Source: Lactiplantibacillus paraplantarum
Lineage (GTDB): Bacteria > Bacillota > Bacilli > Lactobacillales > Lactobacillaceae
Length of the DNA: 64,000 nucleotides
Assembly: GCF_003641145.1 (NCBI RefSeq)
Contig: NZ_CP032744.1
Coordinates: 1,240,001 to 1,304,000, forward strand
Direction: 5' to 3'
The notes beneath the pieces are model-generated. The model was not told the origin of the DNA. It saw only the letters and a program-made list of their open reading frames with translations, and made no database searches. Both the position numbers and the translations under genes were made by a program. Of the stretch, positions 26,562 through 36,194 are shown piece after piece; the first letter of the stretch is position 1; every line of letters begins with the position of its first letter.

Positions 26562-28550
26562 TCAGATAAACAATTGGCCAATTTGGTAAATAATGAAGGC
26601 CAAGGTGTAGGCAATGACTAAACTCGAGAAGACGGCGTAAACGGCCCACTTGGTTGACCCAGTCTCGGACTTAATGGTCCCAATCGTGGCGAAGCACGGG
26701 ACATATAGCAGGATGAAGACGAGCATCGCGTATGCGGATAGGGGTGTAAAGAAACGCCCCATCATGGCAATCAAGCCGGCCTGATTAGCGCTATGGAACA
26801 TCACCATCATACTAGAGCTGATGACTTCTTTGGCTAGAATCCCAGTAAAGAGCGCTGAGATAACTTGCCAAGCAGTCACACCGAGTGGCGCGAACAGCGG
26901 TAATAGTGTTTTACCAAGTGTCGCAGCAAAGCTGTTGTCGATATCGCTGACTAAGCCACTGGTGCCGAATGAGGAAAGTAACCAGATCAATACCGTACCG
27001 GCAAAAATGATCGTACCAGCCTTTTTAATGAAACCCTTGCCCTTGTCCCAGGTGCCACGCCAAATAATGTCAACTCGTGGAATATGATACTGTGGCAACT
27101 CAACGATGAAGACGGAACTATCATCGACGTTGAAAATCAGTTGATAAAATTTAGCCATACCAAGGGCGACGGCAATTCCTAAGAAGTAAATCGATAAGAC
27201 GATCAAGGCCTGATTTTTGGGAAAGAAGGCCGCTACGAATAAGCTGTAGATTGGCAGCCGGGCCGAGCAACTCATAAATGGGGAAATCAGCGTGGTAATC
27301 AAGCGTTCTTTAGGTTGTTCGATCGTCCGGGCGGCCATAATACCAGTGACGTTGCATCCAAATCCAATAATTAGGGGGATAAAGGCCTTCCCATTGAGAC
27401 CAATCATCTGCATCAAACGATCGGTGACTAGTGCTGCTCGCGCCATGTAACCCGAATCTTCTAAGATTGAAATACAGGCAAATAGGACGAAAATTTGGGG
27501 GATAAAGACCAACACGCCACCGACCCCGGCAATTAAGCCGTTAACAATCAGTGAGCGCAAGACCGGGATGGCTCCAGCCATGGTCAACCAGTGACTCACG
27601 GTGCTGGACAGTGGGCCGGAGACAAAGCTATCTAACAAATCTGACAAGGGCGTGCCGACCCAATCAAAGGATAATTTGAACATCAAGTAGAAGATTCCTA
27701 CAAAGACGGGCAACCCCAAGAATGGATTGGTGACCCATTTGTCAATTTTGGCGGTCATTTCCACATGACTAGTACTCGCCAAGTTTTGACTAGCGCTGGC
27801 TAAGGTCTGTTCAATAAAATCTAGTCGGGTTTGGAAGATCTGCTCATCGAACTTTTGCGCATCGTAGTAAGCGGCTTGACTAGTGAGTGGTGTCAAGCCC
27901 ATGTGTTTCGCGTAGGCTCGAATGGGCTTATTTTGGTTAATAAATTGAATCGTCAGCCACCGTGCGAAGTCTGCTGTCAAATCAAACTTTTTGATGAGCT
28001 GTTGGCTAGCCTGACGAATGGCTTGCTCAATCATGAAAGGATAGTTGAGTTTGAGCGGTGTCGCGGCCGGATGGGGTCCTGCCAATAAGTCTTCGCGTAG
28101 CTGCTTCAGCCCTTCTTTATTGCGGGCGTTAGTCGCCTTGATCTGACAGCCAAGTTGTTCAGCTAGCGTGTCAAAATCATAATAATGGCCCGTCCGTTTG
28201 AGGTCATCAATCATATTGAGTGCGATAATCACTGGTGCACCAAATTCCAACACTTCGATCGACAGCAACAAGTTACGCTTGAGCTGACTCGCGTTGGTCA
28301 CATTCAGAATTAGGTCAGGATGGTTATGCAGCAGGTAGTTGGTGACGACTGCTTCATCCTTGGTAATCGGATTAAGCGAATAGACCCCGGGTAAATCGAC
28401 CATTTCAACTTCGGAATGCCGAATCCGGCCCATCTTCTTCTCAACGGTCACGCCAGTCCAATTGCCAACATACGCGTATTTATCCGTCAGTTCATTGAAT
28501 AGCGTGGTCTTACCAGTATTGGGATTTCCGAGCAATGCAACCGTCGTCAT
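26562..28550 (-). CDS. feoB: Ferrous iron transport GTPase FeoB
   Basis: 662 residues. The N-terminal G domain has GNPNTGKTT (8-16), switch threonine in WTGVTVEKK, DLPG (52-55) and NMID (112-115). A GDI-like helical region and a membrane part with two gate domains follow, with cysteines in FGCNVTGIMAARTIEQP and SCSARLPIYSLFV. FeoB imports Fe2+. The ATG at 28550 with GGAGG inside the end of feoA is chosen over TTG 28565. Iron from this system can serve the neighbouring suf, narH and heme-dependent systems. Confidence 0.96.
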   Translation of the reverse strand: MTTVALLGNPNTGKTTLFNELTDKYAYVGNWTGVTVEKKMGRIRHSEVEMVDLPGVYSLNPITKDEAVVTNYLLHNHPDLILNVTNASQLKRNLLLSIEVLEFGAPVIIALNMIDDLKRTGHYYDFDTLAEQLGCQIKATNARNKEGLKQLREDLLAGPHPAATPLKLNYPFMIEQAIRQASQQLIKKFDLTADFARWLTIQFINQNKPIRAYAKHMGLTPLTSQAAYYDAQKFDEQIFQTRLDFIEQTLASASQNLASTSHVEMTAKIDKWVTNPFLGLPVFVGIFYLMFKLSFDWVGTPLSDLLDSFVSGPLSSTVSHWLTMAGAIPVLRSLIVNGLIAGVGGVLVFIPQIFVLFACISILEDSGYMARAALVTDRLMQMIGLNGKAFIPLIIGFGCNVTGIMAARTIEQPKERLITTLISPFMSCSARLPIYSLFVAAFFPKNQALIVLSIYFLGIAVALGMAKFYQLIFNVDDSSVFIVELPQYHIPRVDIIWRGTWDKGKGFIKKAGTIIFAGTVLIWLLSSFGTSGLVSDIDNSFAATLGKTLLPLFAPLGVTAWQVISALFTGILAKEVISSSMMVMFHSANQAGLIAMMGRFFTPLSAYAMLVFILLYVPCFATIGTIKSETGSTKWAVYAVFSSLVIAYTLAFIIYQIGQLFI

Positions 28551-28551
28551 C

Positions 28552-28776
28552 TTAATGGCCTCCAATCAGTGTTTGGAATACGGTGTATCGAATCCCAATT
28601 CGCTGTTGATCAATCTGAACAATTACGGGTCCGTGAAACGGATAATAGCGAATAACGGCCAGCGGGCTGCCCACGTGTAACCCTAAGCTGTGCAATCGTT
28701 GAACGGTCTGAGTATCTAAACCTGTGAATTGTTGAATATGTAATTGTGATGTATTAGTAACGGATTGACTTAGCAT
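28552..28776 (-). CDS. feoA: FeoA, SH3-like partner of FeoB
   Basis: 74 residues of an SH3-like fold, with LHSLGLHVGSPLAVIRYYPF and the ending GIRYTVFQTLIGG. FeoA is a small cytoplasmic protein needed for FeoB-dependent Fe2+ uptake. One base separates its stop codon from the feoB ATG. A -10-like TATAAT (minus strand 28832-28827) lies about 50 bases upstream. Confidence 0.9.
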   Translation of the reverse strand: MLSQSVTNTSQLHIQQFTGLDTQTVQRLHSLGLHVGSPLAVIRYYPFHGPVIVQIDQQRIGIRYTVFQTLIGGH

Positions 28777-28894
28777 AAGGCTCAGTCCTTTCTGAATATT
28801 CCAATAGTGAATAATTCATCGAAAATATTATACCTACATCATAGCATGAAAGGGCTTTTATTAATATGGGGAAAAGCCTTATTTTCTTTTGAAA

Positions 28895-28919
28895 TGAAAA
28901 CGGTTATACTCTAAGTATA
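28895..28919 (+). promoter_or_regulatory. Promoter/operator region of the suf operon
   Basis: TATACT (28905-28910) is a plausible -10. It forms an inverted repeat with AGTATA (28914-28919). TGAAAACGGTTATA (28895-28908) matches the CcpA cre consensus TGWAANCGNTNWCA at 13 of 14 positions. Either element could regulate suf; neither is proven. Confidence 0.35.
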
Positions 28920-29031
28920 GAATACAAAAAGGCTGATGTTACGCTATTTTTGTTGAAGCCGTTGACTAATCATTATATACGGAAGGAATAACGGCTTGGG
29001 TAATAAATTTAATTGTTGGAGGATGATTCAA

Positions 29032-29829
29032 ATGGCAACCTTGGAAGTTAAAGATTTACACGTTGAAGTGACGGATGATGAGCAACAAAAGTCTCGCGAG
29101 ATTTTAAAAGGCGTCAATTTATCTATGAAAACTGGTGAAATTCACGCCATTATGGGACCAAATGGGACTGGTAAGTCCACTTTATCACAAACTATTATGG
29201 GTCAACCGGCGTACCACATCACTCAAGGCGATATCTTATTGAATGGCGAAAGCATCGTCAACATGCCAGTTGATGAACGTGCACGTAAGGGACTCTTCCT
29301 CGGCATGCAGTATCCAGCTGAAATTCAAGGGGTCACTAATGCTGAATTTTTACGGGCAGCAATGAACGCACGCCGACCTGCCGATGATCAGATCTCAGTG
29401 ATGGCCTTTCTTAAAGAGCTCGACAAGAACTTGGCACTACTTAATATGAGCGAATCCATGACGGAACGTTACTTAAACGAAGGTTTCTCCGGTGGTGAAA
29501 AGAAGCGTAACGAGATTTTGCAATTATTGATGATCAAGCCATCATTCGCTTTACTGGACGAAATTGATTCGGGATTGGATATCGATGCATTACAAGTGGT
29601 TTCCAAGGGTGTTAATTCAATGCGCGGCGATAACTTTGGTTCATTAATCATCACGCATTATCAACGGCTGTTGAACTACATTGTGCCCGATGTCGTTCAT
29701 GTGATGATGGGTGGCCGGATCGTCAAGACTGGCAATGCCGACTTAGCAAAGACCCTTGAAAAAGAAGGTTATGCTGGGTTGCGTGATGATTTGAATATCG
29801 ACGTCAAACTTGTTGACGACGAAGACTAG
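29032..29829 (+). CDS. sufC: Fe-S cluster assembly ATPase SufC
   Basis: 265 residues. Walker A GPNGTGKST near 43-51, the signature FSGGEKKRNEI near 150, and FALLDEIDSGLDIDAL as Walker B/D-loop, the hallmark SufC sequence. It powers the SufBCD scaffold. The ATG at 29032 has TTGGAGGATG upstream; a longer frame to 28996 covers that site. First gene of sufCDSUB. Confidence 0.97.
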   Translation: MATLEVKDLHVEVTDDEQQKSREILKGVNLSMKTGEIHAIMGPNGTGKSTLSQTIMGQPAYHITQGDILLNGESIVNMPVDERARKGLFLGMQYPAEIQGVTNAEFLRAAMNARRPADDQISVMAFLKELDKNLALLNMSESMTERYLNEGFSGGEKKRNEILQLLMIKPSFALLDEIDSGLDIDALQVVSKGVNSMRGDNFGSLIITHYQRLLNYIVPDVVHVMMGGRIVKTGNADLAKTLEKEGYAGLRDDLNIDVKLVDDED

Positions 29830-29840
29830 GGGGTGCAGTG

Positions 29841-31142
29841 ATGGAAGCAACTGCTGATTATGAAACTATCAAGACAACGCTAGCCGCGGCTGCTAACGAA
29901 CATGGTGAACCGCACTGGCTCGTTGAACGCCGTTTAGCGGCTTTAGATGCGATGCAAGGTCTGACGGTTCCCAAAGCTGATCGCTTTAGTATTCGCGACT
30001 GGCCGCTGACGCCCACTGACCAACCACTAAAGTTCAGTCGTTCGGATCGGACTTTAGCAACTGATGTAACGGCTGAAACTGGTCATATTCAAATCGTACA
30101 AGTTGGGCAGACGACGGTGACCGTCAACTTGTCTGATGAATTGGATGAACAAGGCGTCATTTTGACCGACATGTTCACGGCTTTTCGCGAACATCCGCAA
30201 CTAACTGAAAAACATTTTATGGGCAAAGTCGTCAAAACTGACGAGGACCGGTTGACTAGCTATCACACCGCGTTTTTGAACGCCGGGGTCTTCCTCTATG
30301 TTCCTAAAGGGGTTACTGTCAAAGAACCAATCGAGATCACCACGATCCAGGATAGTACCCGAGCGCAACCGTTAATTAGTCACGTTTTGATTGTGGCTGA
30401 ACAAGACAGTCATTTCGCAGTAACTCAGCACCTGACAACGAAGGGTGACGTCGATAATATCGCCAACTGTGTTGTGGAAATTTTGGCACGGGCTGACAGT
30501 GAAGTGCATTTTTCAGCGTTCGATGAACTCGGAGCCAACACGACTGCTTATTTGAATCGGCGGGCCGCGATCAGTCGGGGAGCCAAAGTCGATTGGGCGA
30601 TTGGCATGATGAATAACGGTAACACTTTCGGGGACTTTGACTCGGAACTGATCGGTGAAGGCGCCAAATCCGATGCCAAGGTCATCACAGTGACGACCAA
30701 GGCCCAGGATGTCTGTGTTAATACGCGGGTCACCAACCGTGGTAAGAAGACTGACGGCAATATCGTACAACGTGGGGTCATTATGGAAAAGTCTAACCTG
30801 ATCTTTAACGGAATCGGTCACATTATTCATGGAGCCTCCGGTGCACATGCTGAACAGGAAAATCGGGTTTTGATGATGTCTGATGATGCCCATGGCGACG
30901 CGAATCCGATCCTATTGATCGATGAAAATGACGTGTTAGCTGGACATGCAGCAAGTGTTGGTCAAATTGATCAAAATCAAATGTACTATTTGATGAGTCG
31001 TGGGATTGATAAACCACAGGCCCAACGGTTGGTTATTCGGGGCTTCTTAAGTACCGTGATTGGTGCGATCCCATCGAAGACTGTCCGGACTCGCTTAACG
31101 AACACGATTGAAAGGAAGCTTGAAGATGGCATCCAATTTTGA
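29841..31142 (+). CDS. sufD: Fe-S cluster scaffold protein SufD
   Basis: 433 residues. The central right-handed beta-helix of the SufB/SufD family is followed by a C-terminal helical part, with GHAASVGQIDQNQMYYLMSRG near the end. It forms the SufBC2D complex with SufC and SufB. It starts 11 bases after sufC and overlaps sufS by 17 bases. Confidence 0.95.
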   Translation: MEATADYETIKTTLAAAANEHGEPHWLVERRLAALDAMQGLTVPKADRFSIRDWPLTPTDQPLKFSRSDRTLATDVTAETGHIQIVQVGQTTVTVNLSDELDEQGVILTDMFTAFREHPQLTEKHFMGKVVKTDEDRLTSYHTAFLNAGVFLYVPKGVTVKEPIEITTIQDSTRAQPLISHVLIVAEQDSHFAVTQHLTTKGDVDNIANCVVEILARADSEVHFSAFDELGANTTAYLNRRAAISRGAKVDWAIGMMNNGNTFGDFDSELIGEGAKSDAKVITVTTKAQDVCVNTRVTNRGKKTDGNIVQRGVIMEKSNLIFNGIGHIIHGASGAHAEQENRVLMMSDDAHGDANPILLIDENDVLAGHAASVGQIDQNQMYYLMSRGIDKPQAQRLVIRGFLSTVIGAIPSKTVRTRLTNTIERKLEDGIQF

Positions 31143-32364
31143 GACGTTACGGTCAGATTTTCCCATTCTAGACCAACAAGTGAATGATGAACGACTTGTC
31201 TACCTGGATAATGCGGCGACTGCTCAGCGCCCCAACCAAGTCGTGGATGCGCTCGTTCACTTTTATCAACACGATAATGCCAATGTTCATCGCGGTGTGC
31301 ACACCTTAGCAGAGCGGGCCACTAGTCAATACGAAGCTGCGCGCGCTAAGGTGCAACGGTTCATCAATGCTGCAAAAACGGATGAAATTGTCTTCACGAA
31401 AGGAACGACGGACAGTCTCAACCTGATTGCCAGTACTTATGGTGAAGCTAATATTCAAGCGGGTGATGAGATCGTCATTTCGATTATGGAACATCATAGT
31501 AATTTAATTCCGTGGCAACAGTTAGCGTTGCGTAAGCACGCCACCTTGAAATATATTGAGTTAACGGCGACTGGTGAATTGGACATGGCCGATGCGGCCA
31601 ACAAGATTTCGGATCGAACAAAAATCGTTTCAGTGACCCATGCTAGTAATGTATTGGGAACGGTCAATCCAATCAAGGCGTTAGCACGATTGGCGCATCA
31701 ACACGGTGCCGTGATGATCGCGGATGGGGCGCAAGCAGCCCCTCATATGCCGGTCGATGTTCAGGCACTCGATGTTGACTTTTACGCATTTTCGGGGCAT
31801 AAGATGCTGGGACCAACCGGTATTGGCGTTCTATATGGTCGCGAGAACTTATTAGCTACGATGCCACCGTATCAATTTGGTGGTGAGATGATTGGCTTTG
31901 TTCACCGCGATGACAGTACCTGGGCGGAACTACCGTGGAAGTTTGAAGCGGGCACTCAGAATATTGCCGGTGCGATCGGCTTGGGCGCAGCGGTTGATTA
32001 TTTGACACAACTCGGTATGGATCAGGTTCAGCAACACGAACAGCAATTAGTCAATTACTTATTGCCTAAGTTGATTGCAATGCCTGGTGTCACGGTCTAC
32101 GGTCCCCAAGATCCACAACATCATACGGGTGTCATCGCCTTTAATATCGACGGTTTGCACCCGCACGACGCGGCTACCGCGTTGGATATGGAAGGTGTCG
32201 CCGTTCGCGCGGGTCATCACTGTGCCCAGCCTCTAATGGCAGCGCTCGGCTTAGTGGCGACTGCACGGGCTAGCTTTTACATTTACAATACGCAAGCGGA
32301 CGCTGATCAATTATTAACGTCACTCCAAGCAACAAAGGAGTTTTTCGAACATGGGACTGTCTAA
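31126..32364 (+). CDS. sufS: Cysteine desulfurase SufS
   Basis: 412 residues of a class V aminotransferase fold. The PLP lysine lies in FSGHKMLGPTGIGVLYG and the persulfide cysteine in RAGHHCAQPLM. SufS takes sulfur from cysteine and passes it to SufU. The start at 31126 with AAAGGAAG lies inside the end of sufD. Confidence 0.96.
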   Translation: MASNFETLRSDFPILDQQVNDERLVYLDNAATAQRPNQVVDALVHFYQHDNANVHRGVHTLAERATSQYEAARAKVQRFINAAKTDEIVFTKGTTDSLNLIASTYGEANIQAGDEIVISIMEHHSNLIPWQQLALRKHATLKYIELTATGELDMADAANKISDRTKIVSVTHASNVLGTVNPIKALARLAHQHGAVMIADGAQAAPHMPVDVQALDVDFYAFSGHKMLGPTGIGVLYGRENLLATMPPYQFGGEMIGFVHRDDSTWAELPWKFEAGTQNIAGAIGLGAAVDYLTQLGMDQVQQHEQQLVNYLLPKLIAMPGVTVYGPQDPQHHTGVIAFNIDGLHPHDAATALDMEGVAVRAGHHCAQPLMAALGLVATARASFYIYNTQADADQLLTSLQATKEFFEHGTV

Positions 32365-32818
32365 GTTAAGTGGCTTGTATCGCGAAGTAATTTTAGATCA
32401 CGGTGATCATCCGCATCACAAAAATACGTTGCCAAACGCGACACATGCCATTACGTTGAAAAATCCAACTTGTGGCGACGTCATCAATTTGGCGATTCAA
32501 TTGGATGCGCATGATCAAATCGAAGATATTGGATTTACGGGTGAGGGCTGTACCATCAGTCAAGCTTCAGCCAGCATGATGACGGATGCGGTGATGGGTA
32601 AGTCGAAAGAACAGGCGTTAGCGATGGCCAAGACGTTTTCAGATATGGCAATCGGTAAGCAACACTCGCAGGCCGATATGGATGCCTTAGAAGATGCTGC
32701 AATTTTATCGAATATTATGCAATTTCCGGCACGAATCAAATGTGCCACGCTAGCTTGGTGGGCTTTGCAACGGGCATTGCTTGCTGAAAATGGCAATGAG
32801 GAGGAATCAGAAGTATGA
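32351..32818 (+). CDS. sufU: Zn-dependent sulfur transfer protein SufU
   Basis: 155 residues. The three conserved cysteines are in NPTCGD, GEGCTIS and RIKCATLAW, the zinc/sulfur-acceptor set of SufU. In Gram-positive bacteria SufU receives sulfur from SufS. It overlaps sufS by 14 bases and sufB by 4 bases. Confidence 0.95.
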   Translation: MGLSKLSGLYREVILDHGDHPHHKNTLPNATHAITLKNPTCGDVINLAIQLDAHDQIEDIGFTGEGCTISQASASMMTDAVMGKSKEQALAMAKTFSDMAIGKQHSQADMDALEDAAILSNIMQFPARIKCATLAWWALQRALLAENGNEEESEV

Positions 32819-34221
32819 GTGAAGTACCTGACGTGGTCAAAAATGACCGTGATTATGAATATGGATTTCATGATGATGTCAAACCAGCGTATTCAACTGG
32901 GCGGGGATTAACGGAAGCCACGGTGCGCGAAATTTCCGCGGCCAAACATGAGCCACAATGGATGCTGGATTACCGGTTAAACGCCTATCATGAATATTTA
33001 AAGATGCCGCTGCCAAAATTTGGCCCGGATCTTACGAAACTCGATTTGAAGAATATGTTGTATTATCAAAAGATGACCGATAAGAAGTTCCGGGACTGGA
33101 AAGAAGTCCCAGCTGACTTGAAGCGGACGTTTGACCGGTTAGGTGTGCCTGAAGCTGAACGGAAATACTTGGCTGGTTCATCGGCGCAGTATGAATCTGA
33201 AGTCGTTTATCACAATATGCGTAAAGATTTTGAAAAGTTAGGGATTATTTTTACCGATACCGATACGGCACTCCACGATTATCCGGAATTGTTCAAGAAG
33301 TGGTTTGGTAAACTCGTCAAGCCAACCGACAATAAGTTTGCGGCTTTAAACGCAGCCGTCTGGTCGGGTGGCTCCTTCATCTACGTGCCGAAAGGTGTTC
33401 AGACGAAGACACCGATTCAGTCGTATTTCCGGTTAAACGCTGAAAATTCGGGTCAGTTTGAGCGGACCTTGATTATCGTGGAAGATGGGGCCAGTGTCGA
33501 CTATGTTGAGGGTTGTACGGCCCCTAATTATTCTTCGGATAGTTTGCACGCGGCCGTCGTTGAGGTTAATGTTGAACCGAACGCTTACTGCCGTTATACG
33601 ACGATCCAAAACTGGTCCGATAACGTTTATAGTCTAGAAACTAAGCGGGCTGCGGCGGCCGAAAACGCCACGATGGAATGGGTCGATGGGAATTTAGGGT
33701 CCAAGGTCACGATGAAGTACCCGAGTGTTTACTTAAATGGTGAGGGCGCCCGTGGGACCATGTTATCAATCGCGGTTGCCAGCAATGGCATTCACCAAGA
33801 TTCTGGTGCCCGGATGATTCATAATGCCAAGAATACCTCCAGTTCGATTGTTTCGAAGTCGATTGCTAAGACTGGTGGTGCGACTGATTACCGTGGGACC
33901 GTGCGTTTTGCCAAGCATTCGGACGGTTCCAAAGCGCATGTTGAGTGCGACACAATCATCATGGATGATCAGTCGTCTTCCAATACGATTCCGTATAACG
34001 AAATTGACAGTGCTAACGTGGCGATGGAACATGAAGCCAAAGTTTCTAAAATTTCAGAGGAACAACTTTACTACTTGATGAGCCGGGGAATTTCAGAAGC
34101 TAAGGCCACTGAAATGATTATTATGGGCTTTGTGGAACCATTTACAAAGCAATTGCCGATGGAATATGCGGTTGAACTGAACCGGTTGATTAGTTTTGAG
34201 ATGGAAGGATCAATCGGGTAG
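32815..34221 (+). CDS. sufB: Fe-S cluster scaffold protein SufB
   Basis: 468 residues. It contains [39 protein letters not shown] (the conserved CTAP region) and [16 protein letters not shown]. SufB is the site of cluster building in SufBC2D. The operon can supply the clusters needed by NarG, NarH, MoaA and the nitrate-sensing kinase encoded downstream. Confidence 0.96.
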   Translation: MSEVPDVVKNDRDYEYGFHDDVKPAYSTGRGLTEATVREISAAKHEPQWMLDYRLNAYHEYLKMPLPKFGPDLTKLDLKNMLYYQKMTDKKFRDWKEVPADLKRTFDRLGVPEAERKYLAGSSAQYESEVVYHNMRKDFEKLGIIFTDTDTALHDYPELFKKWFGKLVKPTDNKFAALNAAVWSGGSFIYVPKGVQTKTPIQSYFRLNAENSGQFERTLIIVEDGASVDYVEGCTAPNYSSDSLHAAVVEVNVEPNAYCRYTTIQNWSDNVYSLETKRAAAAENATMEWVDGNLGSKVTMKYPSVYLNGEGARGTMLSIAVASNGIHQDSGARMIHNAKNTSSSIVSKSIAKTGGATDYRGTVRFAKHSDGSKAHVECDTIIMDDQSSSNTIPYNEIDSANVAMEHEAKVSKISEEQLYYLMSRGISEAKATEMIIMGFVEPFTKQLPMEYAVELNRLISFEMEGSIG

Positions 34222-34237
34222 CAAGGGGTTAAGTGAG

Positions 34238-35308
34238 ATGAAAAAGACACGACGCATCTTATTAGGATTAGCGCTCATCATCGGGTTGAGCGTTGGGGCT
34301 GGCTGCCGTTCGACTGCAAGTCAGTCGAAGACGACTAATGCGTCTCAGTCGGCGACGACTAGGACGGTAACAGACATGGCTGGCACCAAGGTCAAAGTAC
34401 CAACAAAAGTGACGCGGGTCGCTGATTTGTGGCACGCCAATAATCAGGTCGTCTTGTTGTTAGGCGGTCAGAAAAAGTTGGTGGCCACGACCCAGATGAT
34501 CAAGCAGTCACCGTGGTTCAAGACGATTGATCCCGGAATCAGCAAAGTCACCGCGCCATTTGCGGGTGATGATCTTCAGACAGAAGAATTGTTGAAAGTT
34601 AAGCCGGACGTTGTGATTACAGCGGATGCAGCCCAGGTCAAGCAGGCACGGAAAGCGAAGATTCCAACCATTAATGCGATGTATCAGACGTTTGCAGGCT
34701 TACGGCAATCTGTGAATCTAACCGCACAAGTCTTGGGTGGTACAGCGCCAAAGATTGCAAAAGCGTATCAAAAAACACTGACGACCAATCTTAATGACGT
34801 TAAGACCCAGCTCAAAGGTGTGACGTCCAAGCCTAAAGTTCTGCATTTCGTGAACGCTACGAATTTAAATCAAGTGGACGGTACTGGGACAATCGTGAAC
34901 GAGTGGATCAAAGCAGCAGGTGGTCAAAACGCCTTAACACAAAAGGGTAACATGATTTCAGTTACGACTGAAACGTTGGCTAAGTCTAATCCTGACGTCA
35001 TTATCGTTGGGAGTGCAACGACAGCTGAAGCCAGGGCAGCGTTGAAGAAAAACGCCGTCTTGAGCAAACTGACCGCTGTCAAAAAGAATCGGGTGTACGG
35101 TAACCCTCAGGGAACGTTCCCCTGGGATCGCTACAGTGCTGAGGAAGCTTTACAAGTGTTGTGGGCAGCTAAAAAATTACACCCGGATCAGTTCCAAGAT
35201 TTGGATATGGTCGTGAAAACCAAAGCTTTCTATCAGCAGTTTTATCATTATCAGTTAAGTACGGCGCAAGCTAACCGGTTATTGAATGGTGCCTCGACGC
35301 CCAAATAA
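34238..35308 (+). CDS. FecB/BtuF-type ABC transporter substrate-binding lipoprotein
   Basis: 356 residues from the ATG at 34238. The lipoprotein signal (RILLGLALIIGLSVGAGC) is followed by a Peripla_BP_2 domain (LKVKPDVVITAD, GTIVNEWIKAAGGQNAL). It starts 16 bases after sufB and so may be transcribed with suf. A matching permease and ATPase are encoded convergently just downstream. The fold binds iron-siderophores, heme, cobalamin or, in MolA-type proteins, molybdate. Position between suf and the Moco genes leaves iron and molybdate both plausible. Confidence 0.85.
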   Translation: MKKTRRILLGLALIIGLSVGAGCRSTASQSKTTNASQSATTRTVTDMAGTKVKVPTKVTRVADLWHANNQVVLLLGGQKKLVATTQMIKQSPWFKTIDPGISKVTAPFAGDDLQTEELLKVKPDVVITADAAQVKQARKAKIPTINAMYQTFAGLRQSVNLTAQVLGGTAPKIAKAYQKTLTTNLNDVKTQLKGVTSKPKVLHFVNATNLNQVDGTGTIVNEWIKAAGGQNALTQKGNMISVTTETLAKSNPDVIIVGSATTAEARAALKKNAVLSKLTAVKKNRVYGNPQGTFPWDRYSAEEALQVLWAAKKLHPDQFQDLDMVVKTKAFYQQFYHYQLSTAQANRLLNGASTPK

Positions 35309-35340
35309 CCGCTGGTTAAACTGGCCGTCGTGCACGTTTA

Positions 35341-35394
35341 AAAAGCTAGTCGAGAAAGTATTATAATTTCTCGGCTAGCTTTTTTGGTGTGGAC
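35341..35394. terminator. Bidirectional terminator between the convergent ABC transporter genes
   Basis: Starting at AAAAGCTAG, the left arm (containing CGAGAAA) pairs with TTTCTCG and CTAGCTTTTTT on the right. T-runs occur on both strands, so it serves both the plus-strand binding-protein gene and the minus-strand ATPase gene. Confidence 0.8.
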
Positions 35395-35423
35395 GCTGAT
35401 GCTGTCATGGCTTGTGCTGACGG

Positions 35424-36194
35424 TTAAAACTCGCAAATCGTGCGGCCCAGTTCTGGGACGTATAGTAGTCGGAGCTTCGTTTGGTAAGTGGCTTGTAGGC
35501 GTGGTTCGGTTAGTAGCTCGATGCCACCGTAATCGAAGTGTCCGCTAGCACCGAATAATCCGACTCGCTGTTTTAAAATTAGCGCGTGGTTCGGGTTATG
35601 CGTGGTTAAAATGACTGCAATGTTCTGATCAGCTAGTTGCTGGACGAGGTTCAAAAGCTGCTGTTGACGGCCGAAATCAAGAGCTGCAGTCGGTTCATCT
35701 AAGATAATCAACTGAGGTTCTTGCATCAAGGCGCGCGCAATTGTAACCAGTTGGGCCTGGCCGCCACTTAACGTGTTGATGGTGCGCGCCGTTAATTCAC
35801 TGAGCTGCAACGTTTTTAGGACGCGGTCTGCCAGGGCAATATCGGTCGTACCTGGGGACTGAGCGAAGTTTAAGTAGGGGGTGCGTCCGGTCAATAAGTA
35901 GTCACGGACGCTCAAACTAGTCGTTGTTGGAATCGTCTGGGGCACGTAAGCGATAATCCGTGCCCGCTGTTTGGGCGTTAGTGTAGCTAATGGTTGGCCG
36001 TTCAAAGTGAGTGTTCCGGCTGTTGGTGTGAGTAATCCTAACAGACATTTTAACAGTGTCGATTTGCCGATACCGTTGGGGCCAAGCAAAGTCAATATTT
36101 CACCATGGTCCAGTTGTAACTGTAAATCGGTAAAGAGGTCGGCCTGTTGTGGATAGTGAAAAGCCAAATGTTCAGCTGATAAAAGTGCGGTCAT
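35424..36194 (-). CDS. FecE-type ABC transporter ATP-binding protein
   Basis: 256 residues: Walker A GPNGIGKST near 38-46, signature LSGGQAQLV near 134, Walker B LIILDEPTAALD. It belongs to the iron-siderophore/B12 uptake ATPase family. It overlaps the permease gene by 4 bases and ends the flavodoxin-permease-ATPase transcript. Confidence 0.9.
   Translation of the reverse strand: MTALLSAEHLAFHYPQQADLFTDLQLQLDHGEILTLLGPNGIGKSTLLKCLLGLLTPTAGTLTLNGQPLATLTPKQRARIIAYVPQTIPTTTSLSVRDYLLTGRTPYLNFAQSPGTTDIALADRVLKTLQLSELTARTINTLSGGQAQLVTIARALMQEPQLIILDEPTAALDFGRQQQLLNLVQQLADQNIAVILTTHNPNHALILKQRVGLFGASGHFDYGGIELLTEPRLQATYQTKLRLLYVPELGRTICEF

Noticed and set aside
33237..33246. TTAGGGATT inside sufB as a further NreC box
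   Set aside because: It is in coding DNA and shows that the shorter TTAGGGATT form occurs by chance, which also weakens the moaE instance.
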